Positions 17,593 through 27,266 of a DNA stretch of 64,000 bases are shown here, one piece after another. The stretch's first letter is position 1. Every line of letters begins with the position of its first letter. Where the stretch lies: contig NZ_HE978634.1 of NCBI RefSeq assembly GCF_000312045.1, positions 365,192-429,191 on the forward strand, written 5' to 3'. A program made the position numbers and the translations under genes. The notes below the pieces were generated by a model that was not told where the DNA came from, did not search any database, and was given only the letters and a program-made list of their open reading frames with translations. The DNA is from Noviherbaspirillum massiliense JC206 (GTDB lineage: Bacteria; Pseudomonadota; Gammaproteobacteria; Burkholderiales; Burkholderiaceae_D).

Positions 17593-18774
17593 TCAGTTCA
17601 TCCTTTCCAGCCGGTTCAATGCTTCGGCCAGTTGCGTGACTTCCTCGGCGGTGTGCGCGGCAGACAGGGTCACGCGCAGCCGGGCCGTACCCACTGGCAC
17701 GGTAGGCGGCCGGATCGCCGGCACCCAGAAGCCCTGCTCATGCAGGGCCGCGGCCGCCTTCAGCGCTTCATCATTGGGGCCGATCACCACCGGCTGTATC
17801 GCGGTATGCGAAGGCAGCAGCTTCCAGCGGCGCAGTGCCAGGGAATTATGGAATTGCGCGCGCAGTGCCTGCAGGCGCATGCGCCGCATCCTGCCTTCTT
17901 CGCCGTCGATCAGGTCCAGGCTGGCCAGCAAGGCATGAGCCAGCGCCGGCGCGCTGGCAGTCGTGTAGATGTAAGGCCGCGCGCGCTGCAGCAGCCAATC
18001 GATCACGGTCGCATGCGCGGCGACGAAGGCGCCGCCCACGCCGGCCGCCTTGCCCAGCGTGCCGATGTAGATCAGGTAAGGCGAGCGCAGGCCGAAGTGT
18101 TCGAGCGCGCCGCGCCCATGCGTGCCCAGCACGCCGAAGCCGTGCGCATCGTCGACCACCAGCCATGCGCCATGACGCTCGCACAGGGCAAGCAGATCCG
18201 GCAAGGGCGCAAGATCGCCGTCCATGCTGAACACGCTGTCGGTCACGACCAGCTTCGTCTTCGCGGTGCTGGCCGCCAGGCCGTCTTCCAGCAGGCGCAG
18301 GTCGGCATGCGGGTAGACCTTCACATTGGCGCGCGACATGCGCGCGCCGTCGATCAGCGAGGCATGGTTGAGTGATTCCGAAAAGATGTCGGCATCGCGG
18401 TCGGCCAGTGCGGTCAGCACGCCGACATTCGCCATGTAGCCGGTGCTGAAGTACATGGCGCGCGCGGCTTCCAGGTTGGGCGCGAGGAAGGCGGCGAGCC
18501 GCTCTTCCAGCAATTCATGCGCACGCGAATGGCCGCTGATCAGGTGCGAGCCGCCGCTGCCGACGCCATAGCGCGTGGCGCCCTCGCGCAGCGCTTCCAC
18601 CAGTCGCGGATGGGCGGCGAGGCCGAGATAGTCATTGCTGCAGAAGGCGAGCATGGCGCGGCCGTCGACCTGCACCCGTGGCGCGCATGGCGTGTCGGCG
18701 GTGCGGCGGCGGCGGCGCAGGCTTTGCTCGTCCAGGCGGCGCAGTTCGCGATCGAGCGCTTCAATCAGTTCCAC
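17593..18774 (-). CDS. bioF: 8-amino-7-oxononanoate synthase
   Basis: The 393-residue PLP enzyme condenses pimeloyl-ACP or -CoA with alanine. Visible features are [41 protein letters not shown] with the cofactor-binding Asp and His, and [15 protein letters not shown] holding the Schiff-base lysine. The start is a GTG two bases after the bioA stop, which fits translational coupling. It is the second gene of the bio operon; no bioC or bioH is visible here, so pimeloyl precursor genes must lie elsewhere. Confidence 0.95.
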   Translation of the reverse strand: MELIEALDRELRRLDEQSLRRRRRTADTPCAPRVQVDGRAMLAFCSNDYLGLAAHPRLVEALREGATRYGVGSGGSHLISGHSRAHELLEERLAAFLAPNLEAARAMYFSTGYMANVGVLTALADRDADIFSESLNHASLIDGARMSRANVKVYPHADLRLLEDGLAASTAKTKLVVTDSVFSMDGDLAPLPDLLALCERHGAWLVVDDAHGFGVLGTHGRGALEHFGLRSPYLIYIGTLGKAAGVGGAFVAAHATVIDWLLQRARPYIYTTASAPALAHALLASLDLIDGEEGRMRRMRLQALRAQFHNSLALRRWKLLPSHTAIQPVVIGPNDEALKAAAALHEQGFWVPAIRPPTVPVGTARLRVTLSAAHTAEEVTQLAEALNRLERMN

Positions 18775-18776
18775 GT

Positions 18777-20117
18777 TCAGGCTCCGATCACTTCTTCGAA
18801 TGCAGCGCGGGTCGCGGCAGCCAGCCGCACGGTCTCTTCCTCGTCAAGGACATACGGCGGCATCAGGTACACGGTGCGGCCGATGGGACGCAGCAGCAGT
18901 TCCCGCTGCAGCGCGGCGGCGAAGAAGCGCTGCGGGAAACTTGCTGCGGCGGCCGCGTCGCCGATCACCGCATCGAAGGCCCAGATCATGCCCCGGTTGC
19001 GGAAATGCCGCACCTTAGGATGTTCAGCCAGCGGAGCGAGTGCTTCAGTGATGCGCGCGGCGCGCTGGCGGTTGCGGTTCAGCACGTCGTCCTCGTCGAA
19101 AATCGCGAGGGTTGCCAGCGCCGCGCGGCAGGCGAGCGGATTGCCGGTATAGGAATGCGAGTGCAAGAAGCCGCGCCGCACGTCCGCATCGTAGAAGCCC
19201 TGATAGATGGCGTCGCGCGTCATTACCAGCGAAAGCGGCAGGTAACCGCCGCTGATGCCCTTCGACAGGCAGAGGAAATCGGGCCAGATGTTGGCCTGCT
19301 CACAGGCGAAGAAGGTGCCCGTGCGGCCGCAGCCGACCGCGATTTCATCGGCTATCAGGTGCACCTGATAGCGGTCGCACAGGGCGCGCACTTCGGACAA
19401 ATAAAGGGGATCGTACATGGCCATGCCGGTGGCGCACTGCACCAGCGGCTCGACGATCACCGCGGCGATCTTGCCGGCACGCTCCTGCAGCAAGGCTTCC
19501 AGCTTGCCCGCAGCGCGGCGCGCCACGTCCGCAGCCGTCTCGCCTTCCCGGGCCTGGCGGAAATCGGGGGATTCAATCACATGCGCGCGCTGCAGCAGCG
19601 GGCCGTAGGCATCGCGAAACAATGCCACATCGGTCACCATCAGCGCGCCGATGGTTTCTCCGTGATAGCTGCCCTTCAGGCAAACGAATTCCTGCTTCTC
19701 GCCCTGCCCGCTGTTGCGCCAGAAATGGAAACTCATCTTCAGCGCGATTTCCACCGCCGAAGCACCGTCGGATGCGTAGAAGCAGTGCCCCAGCATATTC
19801 CCGGTGCGGGCTGCCAGCTGCTCCGACAGCCGGATCACCGGTTCATGGGTGAAGCCGGCCAGCATCGCATGCTCAAGCAGGTCGAGCTGGTCCTTCAGGG
19901 CCGCGTTGATGCGCGGATTCGCATGACCGAACAGGTTCACCCACCAGGAACTGATCCCGTCCAGGTAGCGCCGCCCCTCGGCATCGAACAGCCAGGCGCC
20001 TCGGCCATGGCTGACGGGTATCAGCGGCAGCGTTTCATGATGCTGCATCTGCGTGCACGGATGCCAGACGCTCTTCAGGCTGCGCGCTATCCATTCACTT
20101 TGGTTACTTGATTTCAC
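18777..20117 (-). CDS. bioA: Adenosylmethionine-8-amino-7-oxononanoate aminotransferase
   Basis: The 446-residue class III aminotransferase converts 8-amino-7-oxononanoate to diaminopelargonate with S-adenosylmethionine as amino donor. Marker segments are [50 protein letters not shown] and CLSKGISGG, the last with the PLP lysine. The start is GTG behind GGAG. It is the first gene of the bio operon; 67 bases separate it from the liuC stop, and I see no BioR- or BirA-type operator there. Confidence 0.95.
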   Translation of the reverse strand: MKSSNQSEWIARSLKSVWHPCTQMQHHETLPLIPVSHGRGAWLFDAEGRRYLDGISSWWVNLFGHANPRINAALKDQLDLLEHAMLAGFTHEPVIRLSEQLAARTGNMLGHCFYASDGASAVEIALKMSFHFWRNSGQGEKQEFVCLKGSYHGETIGALMVTDVALFRDAYGPLLQRAHVIESPDFRQAREGETAADVARRAAGKLEALLQERAGKIAAVIVEPLVQCATGMAMYDPLYLSEVRALCDRYQVHLIADEIAVGCGRTGTFFACEQANIWPDFLCLSKGISGGYLPLSLVMTRDAIYQGFYDADVRRGFLHSHSYTGNPLACRAALATLAIFDEDDVLNRNRQRAARITEALAPLAEHPKVRHFRNRGMIWAFDAVIGDAAAAASFPQRFFAAALQRELLLRPIGRTVYLMPPYVLDEEETVRLAAATRAAFEEVIGA

Positions 20118-20184
20118 AACTGCTCCAAAAATCTTTCAGCACGTGTCAATCCTTCCCCCTTCGGGGACGGAGTGCATTCTCGGA

Positions 20185-20970
20185 TCAGCCCAGCCATCCC
20201 GGCTTGCGCTTCTCCAGAAACGCCCGCACGCCTTCCTTTCCTTCCTCCGACGCGCGAATATCCGCTATCCGCTGTGCCGTATCCGCAATCAGTTCGTCAT
20301 CCAGCGGCGCACCGCCGATCTCGCGCACCAGGCGCTTGGCTTCCTTCACCGCGTTCGGGCTGTTTGCGACCAGTGTCTTCAGAATCCCGGCAACAGTCTC
20401 ATCCAGCCCATCTGCCGGCGCCAGTGCATGGACAAAGCCGATGCGATGCGCTTCCTGTGCGGAAAAGCGTTCCGCCGTCAGAAAATAGCGGCGCGCGGCA
20501 TTTTCGCCCATGGCCTTGATGACGTAAGGCGAGATTGTCGCAGGTATCAGGCCAAGCTTCACCTCGCTCAGGCAAAAATGTGCGGCATCCATTGCCACAG
20601 TGATATCACAGGCCGCCACGAGCCCCATGCCGCCGGCATAACAGTCTCCTTGCACTTTTGCCACGACCGGCTTCGGGCAGGCGTAGATGGTGCGCAGCAT
20701 CTCGGCCAGCTGGGCCGCGTCCGCACGGTTTTCCTCGTGCGTGTAGCTTGCCATTTTCTTCATCCAGTTCAGGTCGGCGCCGGCACAGAAAGCCGGACCG
20801 CGCGCGGCAAGGACGACGGCACGGATACCGACATCGCCCCCCAGCACCCGGAAAGCCTGCGTGAGTTCCGCGATCATCGTTTCATTGAAGGCATTGCGCA
20901 CATCGGGGCGGTTCAGCGTGAGCGTCGCCATGCCTTGCTCTTTTTGCAGCTCCAGTGTCTGATAAGTCAT
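20185..20970 (-). CDS. liuC: Methylglutaconyl-CoA hydratase (enoyl-CoA hydratase family)
   Basis: The 261-residue crotonase-fold protein has the oxyanion strand GPAFCAGADLNWM and the GDCYAGGMGLVAACDI helix. SEVKLGLIPATISPYVIKAMGE matches the methylglutaconyl-CoA hydratase branch. It hydrates 3-methylglutaconyl-CoA to HMG-CoA. A GTG at 20976 overlaps the liuB stop by four bases and an ATG at 20970 follows; I prefer the ATG. Its position straight after liuB supports the leucine pathway assignment over a general beta-oxidation role. Confidence 0.9.
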   Translation of the reverse strand: MTYQTLELQKEQGMATLTLNRPDVRNAFNETMIAELTQAFRVLGGDVGIRAVVLAARGPAFCAGADLNWMKKMASYTHEENRADAAQLAEMLRTIYACPKPVVAKVQGDCYAGGMGLVAACDITVAMDAAHFCLSEVKLGLIPATISPYVIKAMGENAARRYFLTAERFSAQEAHRIGFVHALAPADGLDETVAGILKTLVANSPNAVKEAKRLVREIGGAPLDDELIADTAQRIADIRASEEGKEGVRAFLEKRKPGWLG

Positions 20971-20972
20971 GA

Positions 20973-22580
20973 TCACATCCGGAAAACGCCAAACTTCGTC
21001 TCGGGGATCGGCGCGTTCAGGGCCGCCGACAAGCCCAGGCCGAGCACCATGCGCGTGTCGGCGGGATCGATGATGCCGTCATCCCACAGGCGCGCCGTTG
21101 CGTAGTAGGGATGACCCTGGTGCTCATATTGTTCGCGGATCGGTTGCTTGAACGCTTCCTCTTCCTCTTTCGACCAGCTGCCGCCCTTGGCTTCGATGCC
21201 GTCGCGCTTGACGGTGGCCAGCACGCTCGCAGCCTGCTCGCCGCCCATCACCGAGATGCGCGCATTCGGCCACATCCACAGGAAGCGCGGCGAAAAGGCG
21301 CGGCCGCACATGCCGTAATTGCCGGCGCCGAAGCTGCCGCCGATGATCACGGTGAACTTCGGCACCGCCGCAGTCGAGACCGCAGTGACCATCTTCGCGC
21401 CGTTGCGCGCGATGCCTTCGTTCTCGTACTTGCGCCCCACCATGAAGCCGGTGATGTTCTGCAAAAACACCAATGGGATCTTGCGCTGGCAGCACAGCTC
21501 GATGAAATGCGTGCCTTTCAGGGCAGATTCCGAAAACAGGATGCCATTGTTGGCGATGATGCCGACCGGCATGCCGAAGATGTGCGCGAAGCCACACACC
21601 AGCGTGGTGCCGTAGCGCGCCTTGAATTCATCGAATTCGCTGCCGTCGACGATACGGGCGATGACTTCGCGCACATCGAAGGGTTTGCGGGTATCGGTCG
21701 GAATAACGCCATACAATTCGCGCGCATCGTATTTCGGCTCGACCGGCTCGCGCAGCACCAGGGAGTGCTCCTTCCTGCGGTTCAGGTTGGACACGATCTT
21801 GCGCGCCAGCGACAGGGCATGCATGTCGTTCTGTGCGAGGTGATCGACCACGCCGGACAGCCGCGTGTGCACGTCGCCGCCGCCCAGGTCTTCGGCGCTG
21901 ACCACTTCGCCGGTGGCGGCCTTCACCAGCGGCGGGCCGCCAAGGAAGATCGTGCCCTGCTCCTTCACGATGATCGATTCGTCGCTCATCGCCGGCACAT
22001 AGGCGCCGCCGGCCGTGCAGGAACCCATCACCACCGCGATCTGCGGAATGCCCCTGGCCGACAGATTCGCCTGGTTGTAGAAGATGCGGCCGAAATGATC
22101 GCGGTCGGGAAAGACGTCATCCTGGTTCGGCAGATTGGCGCCGCCGGAATCGACCAGATAGATGCAGGGCAGGTTGTTCTGCTCGGCGATTTCCTGGGCG
22201 CGCAAATGCTTCTTCACCGTGACCGGATAATAGGTGCCGCCCTTCACCGTCGCGTCATTGCAGACGATCACGCATTCCTGCCCGGCGACGCGGCCGATGC
22301 CGGTGATGATGCCGGCCGCGGGCGCGGCATTGTGGTACATCTCGTAAGCGGCGAGCTGCGAGAATTCGAGGAAGGGCGTGCCGGGATCGAGCAGCATCTG
22401 CACCCGGTCGCGCGGCAGCAGCTTGCCGCGGGTAGTGTGCTTCTTGCGCGCATCCTCGCCGCCGCCCAGTGCCGCTTTCTGCACCTTCGCCTTGAGGTCG
22501 TCGACCAGGGCCTGCATCGCGGCGGCATTGGCCTGGAAGTCGTCGGAGCGTGGATTCAGTTTTGATTCAAGTATGTTCAT
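20973..22580 (-). CDS. liuB: Methylcrotonyl-CoA carboxylase carboxyltransferase beta subunit
   Basis: The 535-residue carboxyltransferase moves the carboxyl group from biotin on LiuD to 3-methylcrotonyl-CoA. It has two crotonase-like halves: the N-terminal half with [17 protein letters not shown] and [16 protein letters not shown], and the C-terminal half with [11 protein letters not shown] and [20 protein letters not shown], both typical of MCC-beta. The ATG overlaps the YchJ gene stop (ATGA), and its own stop overlaps the liuC start region, so HAD, YchJ, liuB and liuC form a coupled series. Confidence 0.95.
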   Translation of the reverse strand: MNILESKLNPRSDDFQANAAAMQALVDDLKAKVQKAALGGGEDARKKHTTRGKLLPRDRVQMLLDPGTPFLEFSQLAAYEMYHNAAPAAGIITGIGRVAGQECVIVCNDATVKGGTYYPVTVKKHLRAQEIAEQNNLPCIYLVDSGGANLPNQDDVFPDRDHFGRIFYNQANLSARGIPQIAVVMGSCTAGGAYVPAMSDESIIVKEQGTIFLGGPPLVKAATGEVVSAEDLGGGDVHTRLSGVVDHLAQNDMHALSLARKIVSNLNRRKEHSLVLREPVEPKYDARELYGVIPTDTRKPFDVREVIARIVDGSEFDEFKARYGTTLVCGFAHIFGMPVGIIANNGILFSESALKGTHFIELCCQRKIPLVFLQNITGFMVGRKYENEGIARNGAKMVTAVSTAAVPKFTVIIGGSFGAGNYGMCGRAFSPRFLWMWPNARISVMGGEQAASVLATVKRDGIEAKGGSWSKEEEEAFKQPIREQYEHQGHPYYATARLWDDGIIDPADTRMVLGLGLSAALNAPIPETKFGVFRM

Positions 22581-22987
22581 TGTTTTTCTGTCTCCGGAAA
22601 ACTGCCATCTACGTAATACCAGCGCCCCTCTTCGCGCACGAAATTGCTGATTTCATGCAGCCGGTGCGCGCGCCCGCCGATCTTGAAGCGTGCAACGAAT
22701 TCGACCGTCGCCCGCTCTCCCGCCGGCACATGGCGCCGCACTTCGAGGCCCAGCCATTTGGTGCTCTCTGTGCCGTCGTCCGCCGCCAGGTCTTCCACCG
22801 GGCGAGTGCTCGGATGCCAGGTCGCCTTCAGATAGTCCTCCTTGCGAAGAACGTAGGCGGTATAGCGCGAGCGCATCAATTGCTCGGCCGTCTGCGGCAA
22901 TTCGCCGCCTTCGATATACCGTCCGCAGCAAGCGGCATAGCTGCTCCCGCCGCACGGGCAGGCCGCGGAGTGCGCCTTCGCCTTCAC
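22577..22987 (-). CDS. YchJ family SEC-C motif protein
   Basis: The 136-residue protein starts at a GTG that overlaps the stop of the HAD gene (GTGA) and ends overlapping liuB. Its N-terminus has the zinc-binding SEC-C-like motif [16 protein letters not shown], followed by the YchJ body with [14 protein letters not shown] and YYVDGSF. The function of YchJ proteins is unknown; they adopt an NTF2-like fold. Its presence inside the liu operon is probably organisational rather than functional. Confidence 0.9.
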   Translation of the reverse strand: MKAKAHSAACPCGGSSYAACCGRYIEGGELPQTAEQLMRSRYTAYVLRKEDYLKATWHPSTRPVEDLAADDGTESTKWLGLEVRRHVPAGERATVEFVARFKIGGRAHRLHEISNFVREEGRWYYVDGSFPETEKQ

Positions 22988-23634
22988 AGCACCAGCTCCG
23001 GCAATTGCGCCATGTCGTCGAATACCTGCACGGCGCCGGCGTCGAGCAGTGCCTGCGGTGCCATGCGCTCGGCATAGCCGAAGACAATCATGCCGGCTGC
23101 CACGCCTGCCGCCACCCCGGTCGGCGTGTCTTCCACCACGGCGCAGCGCTTCGGATCGACACCCATCGTCTCTGCCGCCAGCAGGTAGACATCGGGGGCT
23201 GGTTTGGTGCGCGCGACTTCCATGCCGGAAAACAGCTTGCCCTCGAACCAGCGCAACAGGCCGGTCTGACCGAGCGTGAGCCGCATCTTCGCGCGGTCGG
23301 CGCCGGACACCACGCAAAACGGCATTCCGCGCGCGGACAGCGTCTCGATAGCGGCACCGACATTGCGCACCGGCGCCACACCCTGTTCCAATGCCGCATT
23401 GCGGCGCGCGACGAATTGCAGATAGAAATCTTCCGGCACCGGGCGCGTGGCATGGCGTTTTATCATCGGCACTTCGTCGCGCACCAGTCGCCCGACGAAC
23501 AGGCGCATGGTTTCTTCCAGGGAGACCTGCCAGCCGACTTCATTGAGCATGTCGGCCAGCACGCCGCAGGTGATCAACTCGGTATCGACCAGCACGCCGT
23601 CGCAATCGAATGCGACCAAATCGAAACGCGCCAT
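22984..23634 (-). CDS. HAD family hydrolase (subfamily IA phosphatase-like)
   Basis: The 216-residue protein has all four HAD motifs: DCDGVLVDTE with the nucleophilic aspartate near residue 10, VVSGADR for motif II, RTKPAPDVYL with the motif III lysine, and VVEDTPTGV with the motif IV acidic pair. A helical cap lies between motifs I and II. Relatives include YieH-type phosphatases and beta-phosphoglucomutases; the substrate is unknown. Its ATG overlaps the rhodanese stop by one base and its stop overlaps the YchJ start, so it belongs to the same transcription unit. Confidence 0.9.
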   Translation of the reverse strand: MARFDLVAFDCDGVLVDTELITCGVLADMLNEVGWQVSLEETMRLFVGRLVRDEVPMIKRHATRPVPEDFYLQFVARRNAALEQGVAPVRNVGAAIETLSARGMPFCVVSGADRAKMRLTLGQTGLLRWFEGKLFSGMEVARTKPAPDVYLLAAETMGVDPKRCAVVEDTPTGVAAGVAAGMIVFGYAERMAPQALLDAGAVQVFDDMAQLPELVL

Positions 23635-24029
23635 CAGCTCTTCTTCGCCTTCTCTTCAACCGGCGCACCGCTCTTTTTCCATGCGCCAAAGCCGCCGTCG
23701 ATGTGGGCGACCCGCTCAAGTCCCATGTCCTGCACCGTCTTGGTGGTCAGCGCGCTGCGCCAGCCGGCTGCGCAGAAGAAGACGAATTCCTTGTCCTCGC
23801 CGAACACCGGCTTGAAATACGGCGAATCGGGGTCGACCCAGAACTCGATCATGCCGCGCGGCGCATGAAAAGCGCCTGGAATGACGCCCTCCCGCTCCAG
23901 CTCGCGGATGTCGCGCACGTCGATGAATTGCACGCCCGGATCATTCAGCCTGGCCTGCGCCTCTTCGACGCTGTAAGTCTTCACCTGTGCCATCGCCTCG
24001 TCGACGAGTGCCTTGTATCCTTTTTTCAT
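23634..24029 (-). CDS. Rhodanese-like domain protein
   Basis: The 131-residue protein is a single rhodanese domain, with FIDVRDIRELEREGVIPGA near residue 35 and the active-site loop CAAGWRS starting at C86, the cysteine expected to carry persulfide sulfur. The ATG at 24027-24029 follows AGAGGAG. It is the first gene of the rhodanese-HAD-YchJ-liuB-liuC series and is separated from the acyl-CoA dehydrogenase gene by a family B repeat. No signal peptide is present, so it is cytoplasmic. Confidence 0.92.
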   Translation of the reverse strand: MKKGYKALVDEAMAQVKTYSVEEAQARLNDPGVQFIDVRDIRELEREGVIPGAFHAPRGMIEFWVDPDSPYFKPVFGEDKEFVFFCAAGWRSALTTKTVQDMGLERVAHIDGGFGAWKKSGAPVEEKAKKS

Positions 24030-24048
24030 ATGCTCCTCTGCAGGACTC

Positions 24049-24160
24049 TTCCCCCCTTGCAGGGGGAAGGTTGGGATGGGGGTAGGGTCTCCGAAAAAAC
24101 TACTGTGTTCGATTAACCTCTCTACTCCCACCCTAACCCTCCCCCTGCAAGGGGGAGGGA
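24049..24160. repeat. Palindromic repeat, family B, two inverted arms
   Basis: The left arm (CCCCCCTTGCAGGGGGAAGG followed by TTGGGATGGGGGTAG) and the right arm (CTACTCCCACCCTAACCCTC followed by a CCCCTGCAAGGGG core) are inverted copies with about 40 bases of AT-richer DNA between them. The element fills the gap between the rhodanese and acyl-CoA dehydrogenase genes. Confidence 0.85.
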
Positions 24161-24165
24161 ATTTT

Positions 24166-25296
24166 TTATTGCAGCGCCCGTGCGATCAATATCTTCTGGA
24201 TATCGCTGGTGCCTTCGTAAATCTGGCATACCCGCACGTCGCGATAAATCCGTTCCACCGGAAAATCGCTGACATAGCCGTATCCGCCGTGGATCTGGAT
24301 CGCGTCGGAACAGACGCGCTCCGCCATTTCACTTGCAAACAGCTTCGCCATCGCCGCTTCCTTCAGGCAGGACTTGCCGGCATCCTTCAGACTCGCTGCA
24401 TGCAGGATCAACTGGCGCGCCGCTTCGATCTGCGTTGCCATGTCGGACAGCCTGAACTGCACTGCCTGGTGTTCGAACAGGGGCTTGCCGAAGCTGGTGC
24501 GCTCCTTCGCATACGTCAGCGCCGCCTCGAATGCGGCGCGCGCCATGCCGACTGATTGCGCGGCGATGCCGATGCGCCCGCCTTCCAGCCCGGACAGGGC
24601 GATCCGGTAACCCTGGCCTTCCTCGCCGATCAGGTTAGCCGCAGGGATGCGGCAATCCTCGAACAGGATCTGCGCGGTGTCGGAGGAATGCTGGCCGAGC
24701 TTGTCTTCCAGCCGCGCAACCACATAGCCGGGCGTATTGGTCGGCACCCAGAAGGCGCTGATGCCTTTCTTGCCCGCCGCCTTGTCAGTGACCGCCATCA
24801 CAATCGCAACGTCGGCGTGCTTGCCGCTGGTGATGAATTGCTTGACGCCGTTCAGCACGTAATGGTCGCCATCCCGAATCGCCGTGGTGCGCAGCTCGGC
24901 CGCATCGCTGCCCGCATGCGGCTCGGTCAGGCAGAAGGCGCCGAGCATCTCGCCGCGCGCCAGGGGCTTGAGCCACTGTTCCTTCTGGCGCTCGTTCGCG
25001 TAGGTCATGGCAATGCTGCATACCGGGCAGTTGTTGACCGAAATGATGGTCGAGGTGCCACCGTCGCCCGCGGCGATTTCCTCCAGCGCCAGCGCGAGCG
25101 AGACATAGTCGAGTCCGGCGCCACCCCATTCTTCCGGCACGGTGATGCCAAAAGCCCCGAGCGCAGCCAGGCCCGCCAGCTCTTCCTTCGGGAAATGATG
25201 CTCCCTGTCCCAGCGCGCCGCATGGGGAGCAAGTCGTTCCCGGGCGAAGCTGCGCACTGCATCGCGAATCATTTCATGCTGTTCGGACAGGACCAT
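24166..25296 (-). CDS. Acyl-CoA dehydrogenase (short/medium-chain type)
   Basis: The 376-residue flavoprotein has the acyl-CoA dehydrogenase signatures FCLTEPHAGSDAAELRTTA (FAD and substrate contacts), KQFITSGKHAD, and QIHGGYGYVSDFPVERIYRD. The C-terminal IYEGTSDIQ carries the catalytic glutamate in the place used by short- and medium-chain enzymes. It introduces the 2,3 double bond in beta-oxidation and passes electrons to ETF. It lies in the minus-strand catabolic run between an SDR gene and the rhodanese gene; the precise acyl specificity is not deducible. Confidence 0.92.
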   Translation of the reverse strand: MVLSEQHEMIRDAVRSFARERLAPHAARWDREHHFPKEELAGLAALGAFGITVPEEWGGAGLDYVSLALALEEIAAGDGGTSTIISVNNCPVCSIAMTYANERQKEQWLKPLARGEMLGAFCLTEPHAGSDAAELRTTAIRDGDHYVLNGVKQFITSGKHADVAIVMAVTDKAAGKKGISAFWVPTNTPGYVVARLEDKLGQHSSDTAQILFEDCRIPAANLIGEEGQGYRIALSGLEGGRIGIAAQSVGMARAAFEAALTYAKERTSFGKPLFEHQAVQFRLSDMATQIEAARQLILHAASLKDAGKSCLKEAAMAKLFASEMAERVCSDAIQIHGGYGYVSDFPVERIYRDVRVCQIYEGTSDIQKILIARALQ

Positions 25297-25318
25297 GTGT
25301 GTCGATTTCCTCTCTTGC

Positions 25319-25987
25319 TTACCAGGGCAGCTGGCGCCCGGCGTAATTGCGGAAGCTGCCGTTGTCGCTCTTGTCCAGGCCGCCGATGACGCGCAGCAGG
25401 CCGCTCACGCTTTCATCGACCGCGATCGAGGCATTCGGCCCGCCCATGTCGGTGCGTACCCAGCCGGGGCAGAGGGCGACGAAGGTCGCGCCCGGATAAT
25501 CGAAGGAAGCGCTTTTCACTGCCATGTTGAGCGCAGCCTTGGACGCGCGGTACAACCAGCCGTAACTCGATTCCGCTTCGCCGATGCTGCCCATGCCGCT
25601 GCTGATGAAAGCGAATTTCCCCTGCGCCGCTTCCACCATCGGCGCCACCAGCGGAATGGCCTGCATCGCGCCGAGCACATTGGTATGCATCACGTGATCG
25701 AAATCCGCGACTGTCGGCGCTGTCCGCTGCTGGTGCTCCGGCCCGTAGACGCCGGCGACATAAACCGCCAGGTCCAGCTTTTCCCCGTCGAGCTGCCAGC
25801 CGAGCCCGGCCAGCGATTCGGGCCTGGCGACATCAGCCTTGAGCGCCTGGGCACCTTCGGAGCGCAATTGTGCGAGCGCCGCATCGTCACGGGCAGTCGC
25901 AAACACTTTCCAGCCTTGGGCGAGAAGCTGGCGCACGAATTCGCGGCCGATGCCGCGGGATGCGCCGATGATGAGTGCGGTGGGCAT
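25319..25987 (-). CDS. SDR family NAD(P)-dependent oxidoreductase
   Basis: The 222-residue classical SDR has ALIIGASRGIGRE at residues 4-16 for cofactor binding, a degenerate NNAG motif as VAGVYG, and the catalytic serine and YRASK pair (FISSGMGSIG, LYRASKAALN). The substrate is unknown. The short length and CPGWVRTDMGG motif fit the csgA/C-factor-like SDR group. It lies 22 bases upstream of the acyl-CoA dehydrogenase gene on the same strand and is probably cotranscribed. Confidence 0.9.
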   Translation of the reverse strand: MPTALIIGASRGIGREFVRQLLAQGWKVFATARDDAALAQLRSEGAQALKADVARPESLAGLGWQLDGEKLDLAVYVAGVYGPEHQQRTAPTVADFDHVMHTNVLGAMQAIPLVAPMVEAAQGKFAFISSGMGSIGEAESSYGWLYRASKAALNMAVKSASFDYPGATFVALCPGWVRTDMGGPNASIAVDESVSGLLRVIGGLDKSDNGSFRNYAGRQLPW

Positions 25988-26017
25988 GATGAGAGTCGTT
26001 CAGGATTTTCTGTTAGT

Positions 26018-26048
26018 AGCTCCTTCTCCCTTGCAGGAGGAAGGAGCT
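26018..26048. repeat. Palindromic repeat, family B, single arm
   Basis: AGCTCCTTCTCCCTTGCAGG and the complementary AGGAAGGAGCT form a near-perfect hairpin between the thiolase stop and the SDR gene. It may terminate the aceK-thiolase transcript as well as being a repeat copy. Confidence 0.65.
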
Positions 26049-26071
26049 TTCTAGCGATCGTTTTAAGTCAT

Positions 26072-27253
26072 TCACACCAACTCAATCGCCATCGCCGTGC
26101 CTTCGCCGCCGCCGATGCACAGCGAGGCGACACCCTTCTTGCCGCCGGTTTTCTGTAATGCGCCGATCAGGGTCACGATGATGCGCGCACCGGAGGCGCC
26201 GATCGGGTGGCCGAGGGCGCAGGCGCCGCCGTGGATGTTGACCCTGCTGTGCTCGATGCCGTGTTCCTTCATCGCCGCCATCGGCACAGCCGCGAAGGCT
26301 TCGTTGATTTCGAACAGGTCCACATCCTTGGTGCTCCAGCCGACCTTCTTGTACAGCTTCTCGATCGCGCCGACCGGTGCGGTGGTGAACCAGTTCGGTT
26401 CCTGCGAATGCGTGGCGTGGCCGAGGACGCGGGCGATTGGTTTGCAGCCGAGCTTCTTCGCGGTCGATTCGCGCATCAGCACCAGCGCGGCGGCGCCGTC
26501 GTTGATCGAGGAAGAGGATGCGGCGGTGATCGTGCCATCCTTCTTGAAGGCCGGCTTCAATGCCGGGATCTTGTCCAGCTTGGCCTTGAGCGGACCTTCA
26601 TCCTTGTCGATCACTACGTCGCCACCCTTGGCAGCCACCGTGACCGGCGCGATTTCCCACTTGAAGGAGCCGTCGTTGGTGGCGGCCTGCGCACGCTTGA
26701 CTGACTCGATCGCGTATGCATCCTGGGCTTCGCGGGTGAACTGGTATTTCGCGGCGCACTCCTCGGCGAAGGTGCCCATCGAGCGGCCTTTTTCGTAAGC
26801 GTCTTCCAGGCCGTCGAGCATCATGTGGTCGTACATCATGGCATGCCCGATGCGGTAACCGCCGCGCGCCTTCGGGATCAGGTAAGGCGCATTGGTCATC
26901 GATTCCATGCCGCCAGCGACCACCACTTCATTGCTGCCGGCGATGAGCGAGTCGTAGCCGATCATGGCTGCCTTCATCGCGGAGCCGCACATCTTCGACA
27001 GGGTGACGGCGCCTGCGGAAACTGGCAGACCGGCCTTGATCGCGGCCTGGCGTGCAGGCGCTTGGCCCTGGCCTGCCATCAGGCAGTTGCCGAACAGGAC
27101 TTCGTTGACATGCACCGGTTCCAGGCCGGCCCGCTCGACGGCGGCGCGGATCGCAACTGCGCCGAGGTCGTGCGCCGACAGCGCAGAAAAGTCGCCCTGG
27201 AAGGCGCCCATGGGAGTGCGGGCGGCACCGACGATGACAATGGGATCGTTCAT
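26072..27253 (-). CDS. Acetyl-CoA C-acyltransferase (thiolase)
   Basis: The 393-residue thiolase has the acyl-carrying cysteine C89 (LSKMCGSAMKAAM), the catalytic histidine in GGACALGHPIGASGARI, and the second active-site cysteine in SLCIGGGEG. It catalyses thiolytic cleavage or condensation of acyl-CoAs; a role in acetoacetyl-CoA cleavage at the end of leucine catabolism or in fatty-acid oxidation is plausible. The ATG at 27251-27253 follows GGAGAGA. It lies 13 bases downstream of aceK and probably shares its promoter. Confidence 0.94.
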   Translation of the reverse strand: MNDPIVIVGAARTPMGAFQGDFSALSAHDLGAVAIRAAVERAGLEPVHVNEVLFGNCLMAGQGQAPARQAAIKAGLPVSAGAVTLSKMCGSAMKAAMIGYDSLIAGSNEVVVAGGMESMTNAPYLIPKARGGYRIGHAMMYDHMMLDGLEDAYEKGRSMGTFAEECAAKYQFTREAQDAYAIESVKRAQAATNDGSFKWEIAPVTVAAKGGDVVIDKDEGPLKAKLDKIPALKPAFKKDGTITAASSSSINDGAAALVLMRESTAKKLGCKPIARVLGHATHSQEPNWFTTAPVGAIEKLYKKVGWSTKDVDLFEINEAFAAVPMAAMKEHGIEHSRVNIHGGACALGHPIGASGARIIVTLIGALQKTGGKKGVASLCIGGGEGTAMAIELV

Positions 27254-27266
27254 TTCTCTCTCCAAT